From Vibrio sinus (GTDB taxonomy: Bacteria; Pseudomonadota; Gammaproteobacteria; Enterobacterales; Vibrionaceae): a stretch of 64,000 nt of DNA. The notes under the pieces were generated by a model that saw only the letters and a list, made by a program, of their open reading frames with translations, was not told the origin of the DNA and ran no database searches. Location: the NCBI RefSeq assembly GCF_023634645.1, contig NZ_JAMKMR010000009.1, forward strand, positions 1 to 64,000, in the 5' to 3' direction. Position numbers and translations under genes: made by a program. Shown one piece after another: positions 10,559-18,281 of the stretch. Numbering within the stretch: the stretch's first letter is position 1; each line of letters starts with the position of its first letter.

Positions 10559-10950
10559 CTAAACTCTCGCCGCTGCTCTTTACCGAATAGTGAATCTACA
10601 CTAAATCACAAAATCTAGAAAGCATTTTGCATGCTAGATCACATAATATGCAAACGTTTTATTTGTGTTTTTGCCTTAACCTCTCAGTTAAAGTATATCA
10701 CCCTTGCTGCATAATAATATGATATTAAAGGATATATATGAGATTGCTAGCGAAATTTGTTATGTCTTTTTCAAAGTGAATTTTCAATTTTTATACCTAA
10801 TCAGCCTTAGAGGCAAACCTAGCCCTATTGCTGTTCCTATCACCTGTCATTTTTAAGCCTTACGGAGTGCATCACTGAACCTGACGCCCAGATCATTAGG
10901 GCATATTAGTGACAACGTCACCAATATACCCTTAAAACAGCGATGCTGAC
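10559..10950. other. Intergenic region with an inverted repeat and a possible leader-size ORF
   Basis: It holds the promoter side of the ABC exporter operon and the terminator at 10899-10931. An inverted repeat TTTGCAT (10626-10632) / ATGCAAA (10648-10654) with a 15-base spacer lies about 70-95 bases upstream of the ATPase start and could be an operator. On the plus strand AAAGGATATAT precedes a 13-codon ORF (10738-10779, MRLLAKFVMSFSK). Its reality is unproven. Confidence 0.4.
10899..10931 (-). terminator. Terminator-like hairpin after the DUF2913 gene
   Basis: A 15-base arm GGGCATATTAGTGAC pairs with GTCACCAATATACCC across a 3-base loop with two mismatches, about 20 bases after the stop codon. 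The T-run is weak. Confidence 0.55.
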
Positions 10951-11604
10951 CTAAAGGCTGAAAGGGATTTCCGCCAACCTATCTCCTTTGTTGGCAGGAA
11001 ATATTAGGTATTCGCCATGGTACTTGACGACAGACTTATAGTCAGTCACCTTATGAACTAAGAAACCACACTGATAAGCTTTGTCGATAAACTCTTGGTG
11101 ATTTCCTCGTACAAACCAACTCATCGGTTTAACCAGTTGCTCAGCATCAAAGCATGATTCACATTGTGTGGAACACAAAGCTAAAGAATTTTGACCTTCA
11201 GTATAAATCTGAACTTTGCCCACGCCAGTTAATGGCTCAGACGTCGAGACTTCCCAGCCCATTTGTTCCATCTCATCTAGAAACGTTTCAATTTGGCTAT
11301 CCAAAACTTCTTTAATGTCTTTTTCACTTGGGAAAAAGGCGTTGTAGAGTTTAGAAATTTTGCTAAAGGTTGAGTCAATCGACGCTGCATTACCTTTAGA
11401 GCGCCCTAACTTTTGCCATCTCGACAAATCTTCATAAACACAACGCGCGAAACGTTGAGTCTTAATTGATTTGGTGATCCAGCGTACCAAAAAGTGATTA
11501 TTTGGCATTGGTGCATCGACCAATTTACCGCTTTTGTGTTGCTCTGATAGTTCACTTAAAGCGCTATCGACCAAGCGCTTAATCTCAAAAATATAATCAG
11601 CCAC
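10951..11604 (-). CDS. DUF2913 family protein
   Basis: Protein of unknown function, 217 aa from a GTG start. The middle contains NHFLVRWITKSIKTQRFARCVYEDLSR followed by WQKLGR, which I recognise as the DUF2913 hallmark, common in Vibrio and scattered in enterobacteria. There is no signal peptide or membrane segment. I chose the GTG at 11604 because it overlaps the stop codon of the upstream MFS gene (TAGTG) and the protein then begins with VADYIFEIKRLV, a reasonable helix; the longer frame starts inside the transporter gene. The overlap suggests translational coupling to the Bcr/CflA transporter. Role unknown. Confidence 0.75.
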   Translation of the reverse strand: MADYIFEIKRLVDSALSELSEQHKSGKLVDAPMPNNHFLVRWITKSIKTQRFARCVYEDLSRWQKLGRSKGNAASIDSTFSKISKLYNAFFPSEKDIKEVLDSQIETFLDEMEQMGWEVSTSEPLTGVGKVQIYTEGQNSLALCSTQCESCFDAEQLVKPMSWFVRGNHQEFIDKAYQCGFLVHKVTDYKSVVKYHGEYLIFPANKGDRLAEIPFSL

Positions 11605-12812
11605 TATGCTTTTTTTCCGAATATCCAGTAGAAAGCAATGGAGAGCACTGAGCACGCTGACATCACCCAAACCATTGGCCAAACGGCCAAACCTGGTAAA
11701 GCTGCAACAACAGCACCAACTGCCGCTCCCATCCCGAAGCGAAGAGTACCAGATAATGAAGCCGCGGTTCCAGCCATGTTAGAGTAACCGCTTAATAAAA
11801 GTGCCATTGAGTTACTGCCGATGATGGAGATCGTACTGATGTAGAGCGTCACAAATGGCACAGTTCCCCACAGCCCCCAGTTAAACAGCCAGCCTGCGAG
11901 CAAACCAACACCAGCTAGGAACTGTAGCACTAACCCTGCTCTTAACATCAAGTGCAAACCCAGGATTTTAACTAATCGACCGTTAGCCATAGTTAAAATG
12001 ATCAACCCAACCACGTTTAAGCCGTATAAATACGCAAACTCATTAGGTGACAAGCCATAGATATCGATGTAGACAAACGAACCCGCGGTAAAAAAGGCAA
12101 ATAAACCAGCAAAAGAAAATGCGCTAGAGAGAATAAGCCCAACCGCCACCGGATCTTTAATGAGCTTAGAGTAATTCTGCAAGGTCGTTTTTGTATTTAA
12201 TGGCTGACGTTTGTGCGCATGTAAAGTCTCTGGAATTTTGTAATAGACCATTGCCAGCGCAACCACAGCATACAACGCTAGCACCCAGTAGATAGAGCGC
12301 CAACCAAACCACATCGCCAAATGTCCGCCCAACATTGGGGCAACCAGGGGAGCCAATGTCATGACAAGAGTGACAAAAGACATCGCTTTGGCAAAATCTT
12401 CACGATTAAACATGTCTCTAATCACTGCTTGGATAACGACTGCCGCCGCAGCACCCGATAAGCCCTGAATAACCCTTAATGCATTCAACGTATCAATACT
12501 ATGTACTGTCGCGGTCAATACAGCAGTAATAGCAAAACACAATACACCAATAATAAGCACGGGCCTTCGGCCATAGCTGTCAGAAATTGGGCCATGGAAA
12601 AGCTGTCCAACGGCAAAACCAGCGCCATAAGCGGTCAGGCTCAATTGAACAGCACCTGTGTCTGCCATTAAGTCTTTCGCAATATCTGGCATAGCAGGGA
12701 CATACATATCAATCGCTAAGGGAGTAAGTGCACTGATTGCCCCCAAAACGATAAAAAGAAAAAATGACAATGGGTTAGGCTGCGATATAGCAGCGTCAGA
12801 TTTCGCTAGCAT
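11604..12812 (-). CDS. Bcr/CflA family multidrug efflux MFS transporter
   Basis: Inner-membrane proton-coupled drug exporter, 402 aa with 12 predicted helices. The N-terminus shows GAISALTPLAIDMYVPAMPDI, diagnostic of the Bcr/CflA group, then GQLFHGPISDSYGRRPVL (motif A between helices 2 and 3) and the helix 4-5 segment RVIQGLSGAAAAVVIQAVIRD. An upstream in-frame ATG at 12866 has no ribosome-binding site, whereas the ATG at 12812 has GGAG five bases ahead. The stop overlaps the GTG of the DUF2913 gene. A 30-base near-perfect palindrome at 12892-12921 lies 80-109 bases upstream of the start and could bind a regulator. Confidence 0.88.
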   Translation of the reverse strand: MLAKSDAAISQPNPLSFFLFIVLGAISALTPLAIDMYVPAMPDIAKDLMADTGAVQLSLTAYGAGFAVGQLFHGPISDSYGRRPVLIIGVLCFAITAVLTATVHSIDTLNALRVIQGLSGAAAAVVIQAVIRDMFNREDFAKAMSFVTLVMTLAPLVAPMLGGHLAMWFGWRSIYWVLALYAVVALAMVYYKIPETLHAHKRQPLNTKTTLQNYSKLIKDPVAVGLILSSAFSFAGLFAFFTAGSFVYIDIYGLSPNEFAYLYGLNVVGLIILTMANGRLVKILGLHLMLRAGLVLQFLAGVGLLAGWLFNWGLWGTVPFVTLYISTISIIGSNSMALLLSGYSNMAGTAASLSGTLRFGMGAAVGAVVAALPGLAVWPMVWVMSACSVLSIAFYWIFGKKA

Positions 12813-13310
12813 ACGGCTCCAAGTAGTAAAACGTGTAAAGAAAAAGGTTCTGAAGTCAGCAATCAATGAAAAGACGAAACAACAAAAAAGCTGAGATGAA
12901 ACGATTAATCGTTTTATCTCAGAAACAAAAACCTATCCCCGAACAACCTAAAGTTGCGAGTTTCGATCCAATGAGCAAGGTCTCGATAAGAGACATAACT
13001 AGTCGGTGCTAAGGTATATAGGTATACAAGATGAAAAAGCGTTCAGCTTTGCTGACAAAACTATTATCCACGAAATGAATAACATCTACTAGTTCTTATT
13101 AGGAACTAATCTATTTCCATTTAGTAATGATATTTTCCATTTCTCGTTATTTACGCTTGATGGTTTTCTGACACAAGACGAATGCGACTGCCGCTATATT
13201 AGGCAAATTTTAAATCTATCAGGTAGATAATTTTCAAATTTAAACACCCAATTCCAAATAGGCCATTGGGTGACATATTTTCTTTTAATTCAGCACAACT
13301 TGGACTTTTT
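12813..13310. other. Divergent intergenic region bcr-like / GH18-like gene
   Basis: About 500 AT-rich bases contain both promoters. The clear structure is the palindrome at 12892-12921. A short GTCTC/GAGAC hairpin occurs near 12985-13000. No gene of recognisable family was seen. Confidence 0.5.
12892..12921. promoter_or_regulatory. 30-base palindrome, candidate operator or hairpin
   Basis: Arms TGAGATGAAACGAT and ATCGTTTTATCTCA flank a TA centre, with a single mismatch. It lies 80-109 bases upstream of the drug-transporter start. No T-run gives it clear terminator polarity, so a repressor operator or an mRNA leader hairpin are both possible. Confidence 0.5.
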
Positions 13311-14372
13311 ATGAAGCAAATAAAGACGGTTATGTTTTCAATGTTGCTTGTCTTCTTTAGCAGCCAATCCTTTGCAATGGAAAAAATTTACTACGTATTA
13401 AGATTTAATAAAGCCTTGGATTACGATCAAGAACATCATCTGATACATACGCTAGAAAAACATAAACACGATCTCGATGTCATTGTTACCCAAGCCTTTA
13501 TCGCCGATGACAATGGTGCTCTATGGGGTTCAATAAACCCAAAACTGCTCGATTTTGCACATTCAAACCACATCAAACTCGATGCGATGATCACCAACAC
13601 TGGGTTTAACTCTAGAAAGCTCCATGACTTACTCATGGATAATGAAGCGCAAGACATACTTATCAAAAAAATCATTGAGGTAAGTAAAGAGTATCGCTTA
13701 GATGGTGTGCAAATCGACTTTGAGGGCATCGAGTACCGGGATAAAGATAGGTTTACTGATTTCTATCGAAAAGTGTCCAAAGCCATGCGCGACATCCATA
13801 AATCAATCAGTGTGGCTGTTTTCCCAAGAACAAGTGATGTACCTGTTAATACATTGAGCCAAGATATCTATGTACATTCTGCCGGAGCGTATGACTATAA
13901 AGCCTTGGCCAAGCTTAGCAATTTTGTCTCCATCATGGCGTACAATCAACACAGCTCTTTAACACCTCCAGGTCCAATCGCCTCTTACCCTTGGACTCAA
14001 AAAGTCGTTAAATACGCCTTGAAATATATCCCTGCTAATAAGCTTTCGTTAGGCATACCCGCCTACTCTGGATATTGGACCGCAGCTCCTGAGGCTTCAG
14101 TTGGGCGGCCAATCGATCAGCACCTACGATACTCTCAAGTGGTTGGGGTAATGAAGCAATTTAACATCAAACCTAAGTGGGATGACACAGCTAAAGTCCC
14201 CTACCTGATGTTTACCAATAATAATGTCTACAGCTATATCTTTATGGAAGACGCACAAACCTTCAACTATGGACTGTCCTTGGTACAACGAAATCATTTG
14301 GCTGGATTTTCTTTATTTGACGTTTCTTCAATGGACCCACTGATATGGAACAAGATTAACTCTATATCTTAA
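13311..14372 (+). CDS. Secreted GH18-like glycosidase
   Basis: Exported protein of 353 aa with a signal peptide (MKQIKTVMFSMLLVFFSSQS ending near SFA). The core resembles the GH18 TIM barrel of YdhD/SleL-type enzymes. The beta4 motif reads LDGVQIDFEGIE, with the putative catalytic acid Glu138 and supporting Asp136, and VSIMAYNQH fits beta6. The classical DGxDxDxE third-position Asp is Gln134, a position that also varies in peptidoglycan-acting GH18 members. Substrate could be chitin fragments or peptidoglycan. The frame extends 15 codons upstream, but the ATG at 13311 begins the signal peptide. The gene is monocistronic. Confidence 0.75.
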   Translation: MKQIKTVMFSMLLVFFSSQSFAMEKIYYVLRFNKALDYDQEHHLIHTLEKHKHDLDVIVTQAFIADDNGALWGSINPKLLDFAHSNHIKLDAMITNTGFNSRKLHDLLMDNEAQDILIKKIIEVSKEYRLDGVQIDFEGIEYRDKDRFTDFYRKVSKAMRDIHKSISVAVFPRTSDVPVNTLSQDIYVHSAGAYDYKALAKLSNFVSIMAYNQHSSLTPPGPIASYPWTQKVVKYALKYIPANKLSLGIPAYSGYWTAAPEASVGRPIDQHLRYSQVVGVMKQFNIKPKWDDTAKVPYLMFTNNNVYSYIFMEDAQTFNYGLSLVQRNHLAGFSLFDVSSMDPLIWNKINSIS

Positions 14373-14385
14373 CGCTTTATATTCA

Positions 14386-14409
14386 AGCAGCCCCACTTTT
14401 GGGGCTGCT
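14386..14409. terminator. Convergent terminator hairpin
   Basis: AGCAGCCCC and GGGGCTGCT form a perfect 9-bp stem with a 6-base loop between two convergent genes. T-runs are poor on both sides. Confidence 0.6.
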
Positions 14410-14417
14410 CACTGTCC

Positions 14418-15053
14418 TCAAAAAGAATATCGAACACCAAGTAATAACTGATTCACAGCAGGCACTATGTTATTTGATGAAGTAGCGCCTTCGCTTGATG
14501 TAGCACCAAAGTAGTGAGTGAGCATCATCTCAAAACTTAACGCCTCGTTAAGCTGATAGCGAGCTCCGATTCCAAGCAGAGGCTTAACATCGTGTTCGTC
14601 ACGCTCTCGATAAGTGCCAAACTTAGTCGGAATTTTAGCCTTTGTTTTGATTTGAGCTAGTCCTGCCTTCGCCTGTAGCACCCATTTTTCTGAAAGCGCA
14701 TACCCAATGAGAGCATTGATATCACTCGCTGATGAAGTAAGATCAAAAGTATGCCCACTTTGGTAGTATGTCCCTTTACCAAAATATGAATATCCTACTT
14801 CAATACCGGTATCCCACTTATCATTGATAGTCTGTACATACCCAGTAGCCAATCGACCAGAAAGATCAGACGCAGTGCCAATTGTTGTCGTACCATCACC
14901 CGGTGGTTTCTGCACAGCAAAGCCCATACTTCCTGTTACATATAATCCCGATGCATTCGCCGCTGAAAACATACCCAAGGATAACAATATAGACACCAAG
15001 GAGACCTTCAGAATGTCTCCAACCTTTCGTTCAACTTTACCGATTTTCTGCAT
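14418..15053 (-). CDS. Small outer-membrane beta-barrel protein
   Basis: Predicted outer-membrane barrel of 211 aa. It has a basic N-terminus, a hydrophobic stretch VSLVSILLSLGMFSAANA with likely cleavage after ANA, alternating amphipathic strands (LYVTGSMGFAVQ, WDTGIEVGYSYFG, WVLQAKAGLAQIK, LLGIGARYQLNEALSFEMMLTHYFGA) and a C-terminal VRYSF ending in Phe, the BAM signal. The layout matches 8-stranded OmpA/opacity-like proteins. The frame could begin at a GTG at 15068, but the ATG at 15053 has GGA at proper distance. Function unknown; adhesion or stress-related porin are options. Confidence 0.7.
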   Translation of the reverse strand: MQKIGKVERKVGDILKVSLVSILLSLGMFSAANASGLYVTGSMGFAVQKPPGDGTTTIGTASDLSGRLATGYVQTINDKWDTGIEVGYSYFGKGTYYQSGHTFDLTSSASDINALIGYALSEKWVLQAKAGLAQIKTKAKIPTKFGTYRERDEHDVKPLLGIGARYQLNEALSFEMMLTHYFGATSSEGATSSNNIVPAVNQLLLGVRYSF

Positions 15054-15407
15054 CGTACTTCCAATCACCTAAAACTACATAAATTCAGCGAATGAATTTC
15101 AAGGTGCGGAATGCTATACGTTGATGAGTTGGAATACAAATGTTTTTAATCGGTTGAGTAATATATAGGGGGACACACGTCCTAATATATAGGGGACACA
15201 CGCCTCAAGCACTCGTACCTAAGTAAAGGCCTAAGTTAAATGGAAGTTACAAGGACACACACTTCAAAGAACTAGAAGGACATGCGCCCAAGTGTAGAGT
15301 AAGTATGATTTATGAGGATCTAGGCGGTATACCGACATCTTTGTGATGTCTTCCGAGGTCTGTTGCCATCATCATTATCCCATCTTTGTACTCCCGGGTA
15401 ATAGACA
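15054..15407. other. Repeat-bearing region upstream of RAYT gene
   Basis: Besides the GGACACAC repeats (15159-15202 and 15253-15263), the segment contains a hairpin GACATC-TTTGT-GATGTC at 15334-15350, just ahead of the transposase start, in the position where a RAYT-linked REP hairpin would be expected. Confidence 0.5.
15159..15202 (+). repeat. Direct repeat TAATATATAGGGG(G)ACACACG x2
   Basis: Two copies, 15159-15179 and 15183-15202, differ only in the number of G. A third shorter copy GGACACACACT is at 15253-15263 and a degenerate GGACATGCG near 15279. Inverted versions lie beyond the transposase gene at 16536-16611. Confidence 0.75.
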
Positions 15408-16370
15408 ATGACAACAGCTCGCTCTCAATTAGTTTGCCTTGAATCCACCGCCTACTATCATTGTGTATCTCGATGTGTTCGACGCTCGTTTCTGTGCGGT
15501 AAAGATGACTTGACGGGAAAAAGCTATGAACACCGTCGAGCGTGGGTTGAGAAGAAAATACACCAATTGGCCGCTGTGTACTGCATCGATGTATGTGCCT
15601 ATGCCGTCATGAGTAATCACTACCATATTGTCATGTATATCGATAAGCCGAGTGCGGACAAGCTGACACCGTATGAAGTGGCTAAACGTTGGGGTCAACA
15701 TCACCACTTACCGTTGATAGTTCAGCGTTGGCTGAACGGTGAACCTACCAGCAGAGCAGAAAACCAAGCCGTCTTCACCCTAATTGACCAATGGCAAGCT
15801 AGACTCTGCAATCTGAGCTGGTTTATGAAAGAGCTCAACTACGAGATTGCGTGCCGAGCGAACAAAGAAGATGACTGTAAAGGGCATTTTTGGGAAAGCC
15901 GCTTTAAAAGCCAAGCTTTGCTGGATGAGCAAGCCCTACTCGCAGCAATGGCGTACGTGGATTTGAATCCAGTCCGAGCTGGTGTGAGCGAGACACCAGA
16001 AACCTCAGAGCATACATCGATTCAAGTGAGAATTTGCGCGCTCAAGAACAATCAAGCCACTGCTCCAGGGTTAGCGGTGTTCATAGGAAACCCAACCAAT
16101 GAAATAGTCAAAGGATTGCCGTTTCGCCTAATCGATTACCTCGAGCTAGTAGATTGGAGTGCCAGGCAGTACCGTGAAGAGAAACACATCATGCTAAGCA
16201 AGGTTCCTCCGATACTCTGCAGACTCAATCTCTCTCCCACCCAATGGGCCATCGCTACCACTCAAATTGAAAAGCCCCGAGCTACGTTTGTTGGTTGTAA
16301 ACCCAGCTTTGCCCATCTCAAACAACTAAATCACCGAAAACGAGTTCACGCGTTGACTTTAGATAGCTAA
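15408..16370 (+). CDS. REP-associated tyrosine transposase (RAYT, Y1/HUH family)
   Basis: Single-strand DNA transposase-like protein of 320 aa. The N-terminal TAYYHCVSRCVRRSFLCG and the HUH metal-binding motif in AVMSNHYHIVMYI (His71/His73) identify the Y1 family. The downstream FWESRFKSQALLDEQALLAA and YVDLNPVRAGV are the RAYT hallmark. RAYTs act on short palindromic REP sequences and usually occur singly, not as mobile IS copies. Here the gene is bracketed by short repeats of one type in opposite orientation (GGACACAC upstream, GTGTGTCC and GTCTGTCCCC downstream). The gene looks intact. The ATG at 15408 is the only good start but has a weak ribosome-binding site. Confidence 0.9.
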   Translation: MTTARSQLVCLESTAYYHCVSRCVRRSFLCGKDDLTGKSYEHRRAWVEKKIHQLAAVYCIDVCAYAVMSNHYHIVMYIDKPSADKLTPYEVAKRWGQHHHLPLIVQRWLNGEPTSRAENQAVFTLIDQWQARLCNLSWFMKELNYEIACRANKEDDCKGHFWESRFKSQALLDEQALLAAMAYVDLNPVRAGVSETPETSEHTSIQVRICALKNNQATAPGLAVFIGNPTNEIVKGLPFRLIDYLELVDWSARQYREEKHIMLSKVPPILCRLNLSPTQWAIATTQIEKPRATFVGCKPSFAHLKQLNHRKRVHALTLDS

Positions 16371-16718
16371 TCGATCACTTATCACGTTACTCTATGGAAA
16401 AAGCTAATGGTGATCTTATTCTCAAACCACGTAAGATGACTTTCTAGCGATGGCATTTCACCTACTCAAAGCATTCGTCTTTAACTTCCACTAATTTTTC
16501 GGGTGGCCACGCCGTCAATTTATCCAAGTCTTTAGGGTGTGTGTCCATATACAATATCTCTAAACTTACTGTGAGTAGTCTGTCCCCTTAAAATCTAGTA
16601 GTCTGTCCCCCGTAATATCTCCCAACATTAGAGTGTATGTCCACTGAATAAGAACAATACAAACCATCTCCAAAACAGTGTAGAGTAAGAAAAAACAACC
16701 CAAAAGAATCATACTGTT
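16371..16718. other. Region downstream of RAYT with inverted repeats
   Basis: Contains the inverted repeat copies at 16536-16611 and the promoter region of the SDR gene. No coding frame of recognisable family. Confidence 0.5.
16536..16611 (-). repeat. Inverted copies of the RAYT-flanking repeat
   Basis: GGTGTGTGTCC (16536-16546), AGTCTGTCCCC (16577-16587) and AGTCTGTCCCCC (16600-16611) are reverse-oriented relatives of the GGGGACACAC units upstream of the transposase. A degenerate GTGTATGTCC follows near 16633. Confidence 0.7.
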
Positions 16719-17435
16719 ATGTCAAAATTAGCATTAATCACTGGTGCCAGCCGAGGTATCGGTAAAGCCATTGCCCATCATTTTGCAAAGCAAGGGTATT
16801 CACTTATCTTAATAGCGCGCAGGGAAAATAATCTAAAACAGGCCAGCGACGAGATACGAGAGAAATACCAAAACACCACAGTGTTCACTTGTGCAGTTGA
16901 TTTTTCACATCCCAATGAGGTTGAAAAGACAATCCAAGCCATTCTCGATGAACATGTTACGCCAGATGTTCTCGTCAATAGTGCTGGTGTACTTTACCCA
17001 GGCAACATTGAGTTACCCGTAACTAAACTCAATGAACTCATTACTATCAACATGACTTCAACCATAACCGTATCAAACTTGGTTGCACAAAAGATGAAAC
17101 AACAAAAACATGGTCGAATCTACACCATAGGCTCAACGACAGGTTTGACTCCCGTTACTAAAATCGCCGCTTACTCCGCTACGAAAGCGGCAATCGTGAG
17201 TTACTGCCAATCTCTTTATCAAGAGCTCCTGCCCTACAATATTCAAGTCTGTTGCTTGTGTCCTAGTGTGGTCGACACTGATATGACAAATGATGGCCGA
17301 TTAAATAACGGCGATAAAATAGATACACAAGATATTGTAAACGCCATTCAATATATTCAGAGTCTGTCTAATGCAGCAAGCAGCCCAGTTTTACCGATAC
17401 ATTGCAAGGTGATTGACCTGGAGAAGATAAGCTAG
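16719..17435 (+). CDS. Short-chain dehydrogenase/reductase (SDR)
   Basis: Classical SDR oxidoreductase of 238 aa, NAD(P)H-dependent. It shows the cofactor loop TGASRGIGKAIA (residues 8-19), LVNSAGV (86-92), the catalytic Ser139 in IGSTTG and the Tyr152/Lys156 pair in YSATKAA. Arg34-Arg35 after beta2 suggests NADP(H) preference. It resembles FabG-like 3-oxoacyl reductases but stands alone without fatty-acid genes, so the substrate is not assigned. It is convergent with rsuA across the hairpin at 17448-17468. Confidence 0.85.
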   Translation: MSKLALITGASRGIGKAIAHHFAKQGYSLILIARRENNLKQASDEIREKYQNTTVFTCAVDFSHPNEVEKTIQAILDEHVTPDVLVNSAGVLYPGNIELPVTKLNELITINMTSTITVSNLVAQKMKQQKHGRIYTIGSTTGLTPVTKIAAYSATKAAIVSYCQSLYQELLPYNIQVCCLCPSVVDTDMTNDGRLNNGDKIDTQDIVNAIQYIQSLSNAASSPVLPIHCKVIDLEKIS

Positions 17436-17447
17436 ACGAATTTGAGG

Positions 17448-17468
17448 CTCACTGGAAAGCCCAGTGAG
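17448..17468. terminator. Bidirectional terminator between SDR gene and rsuA
   Basis: CTCACTGG and CCAGTGAG form a perfect 8-bp stem, followed on the plus strand by TTTGGGTTT. It lies between two convergent stop codons. Confidence 0.7.
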
Positions 17469-17475
17469 TTTGGGT

Positions 17476-18177
17476 TTACTTATAAAAACTCTCAACTTCT
17501 TCTTGAGTAAGGTAGCGATACTCCCCCGGCTGAAGTTCATCATCAAGGCTTAGTTCGCCTATTTGTTCGCGATGAAGATGTTCAACTTTGTTTCCAAGCG
17601 CTGCAAACATTCTCTTCACTTGATGGTATTTACCTTCTTGTATCGTAAGCAGCACTTCGTTCTCATCGCTATCTACGATCTCTAGCTCAGCCGGAAGCGT
17701 AGGGTCTTTTTCATTTTTAAGCTCAATACCTTGTGAAAACCTTTCTGCGTAATCAGGTTGAACAGGGTCGGCCAACCACACACGATACACTTTCGAGCAT
17801 TTATGTTTAGGAGACGTAATACGATGTGACCATTTGCCGTCATCCGTTATTAATACTAAACCTGTCGTATCCACATCTAAACGCCCGGCAAAGTGAAGGT
17901 TTTCCATTTTGACTTCATCTAGCAAGACAAATGCGGTGTGATTGAATCCATCTTCGTGAGAGCATACAAACCCTTCGGGTTTATATAGCATGATATATCG
18001 AGGGCCCTGTTTTTCGATTACCCGATTTTGCCACTCTACTTGGCAATCATCCGTCAACTTAGTCGCACCGCTTTTTGCCACATTACCATTGACCGTCACT
18101 TCTCCGGATTTAATGATTTTTGTGGCTTCTTTGCGGGTCGCGCCCAACGCATCGCATAAGAATTTATCTAATCGCAT
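17476..18177 (-). CDS. rsuA: 16S rRNA pseudouridine(516) synthase RsuA
   Basis: Modifies U516 of 16S rRNA. The 233-aa protein has an N-terminal S4 RNA-binding domain (MRLDKFLCDALGATRKEA) and the catalytic motif FAGRLDVDTTGLVLITDDG with active Asp101, then KVYRVWLADP and EGKYHQVKRMFAALG, typical of the RsuA branch. Length is normal. It diverges from radD, the same pairing as rsuA-yejH in enterobacteria, which supports the ortholog call over RluE/RluF paralogs. Confidence 0.94.
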   Translation of the reverse strand: MRLDKFLCDALGATRKEATKIIKSGEVTVNGNVAKSGATKLTDDCQVEWQNRVIEKQGPRYIMLYKPEGFVCSHEDGFNHTAFVLLDEVKMENLHFAGRLDVDTTGLVLITDDGKWSHRITSPKHKCSKVYRVWLADPVQPDYAERFSQGIELKNEKDPTLPAELEIVDSDENEVLLTIQEGKYHQVKRMFAALGNKVEHLHREQIGELSLDDELQPGEYRYLTQEEVESFYK

Positions 18178-18281
18178 ACTGAACTCTCCAAGATTGAGCG
18201 CGGCATTATACCCAATTGGTATATATATCCAATTAGTATATTATCTAACGCTCTCATCTTTCTCTTGTTAGTTGCCTCTAT

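Noticed and set aside
15408..16370. IS200/IS605 mobile element
   Set aside because: The protein is longer and carries the RAYT-specific FWESRFKSQ and YVDLNPVRAG features; no tnpB or IS200 ends are seen.
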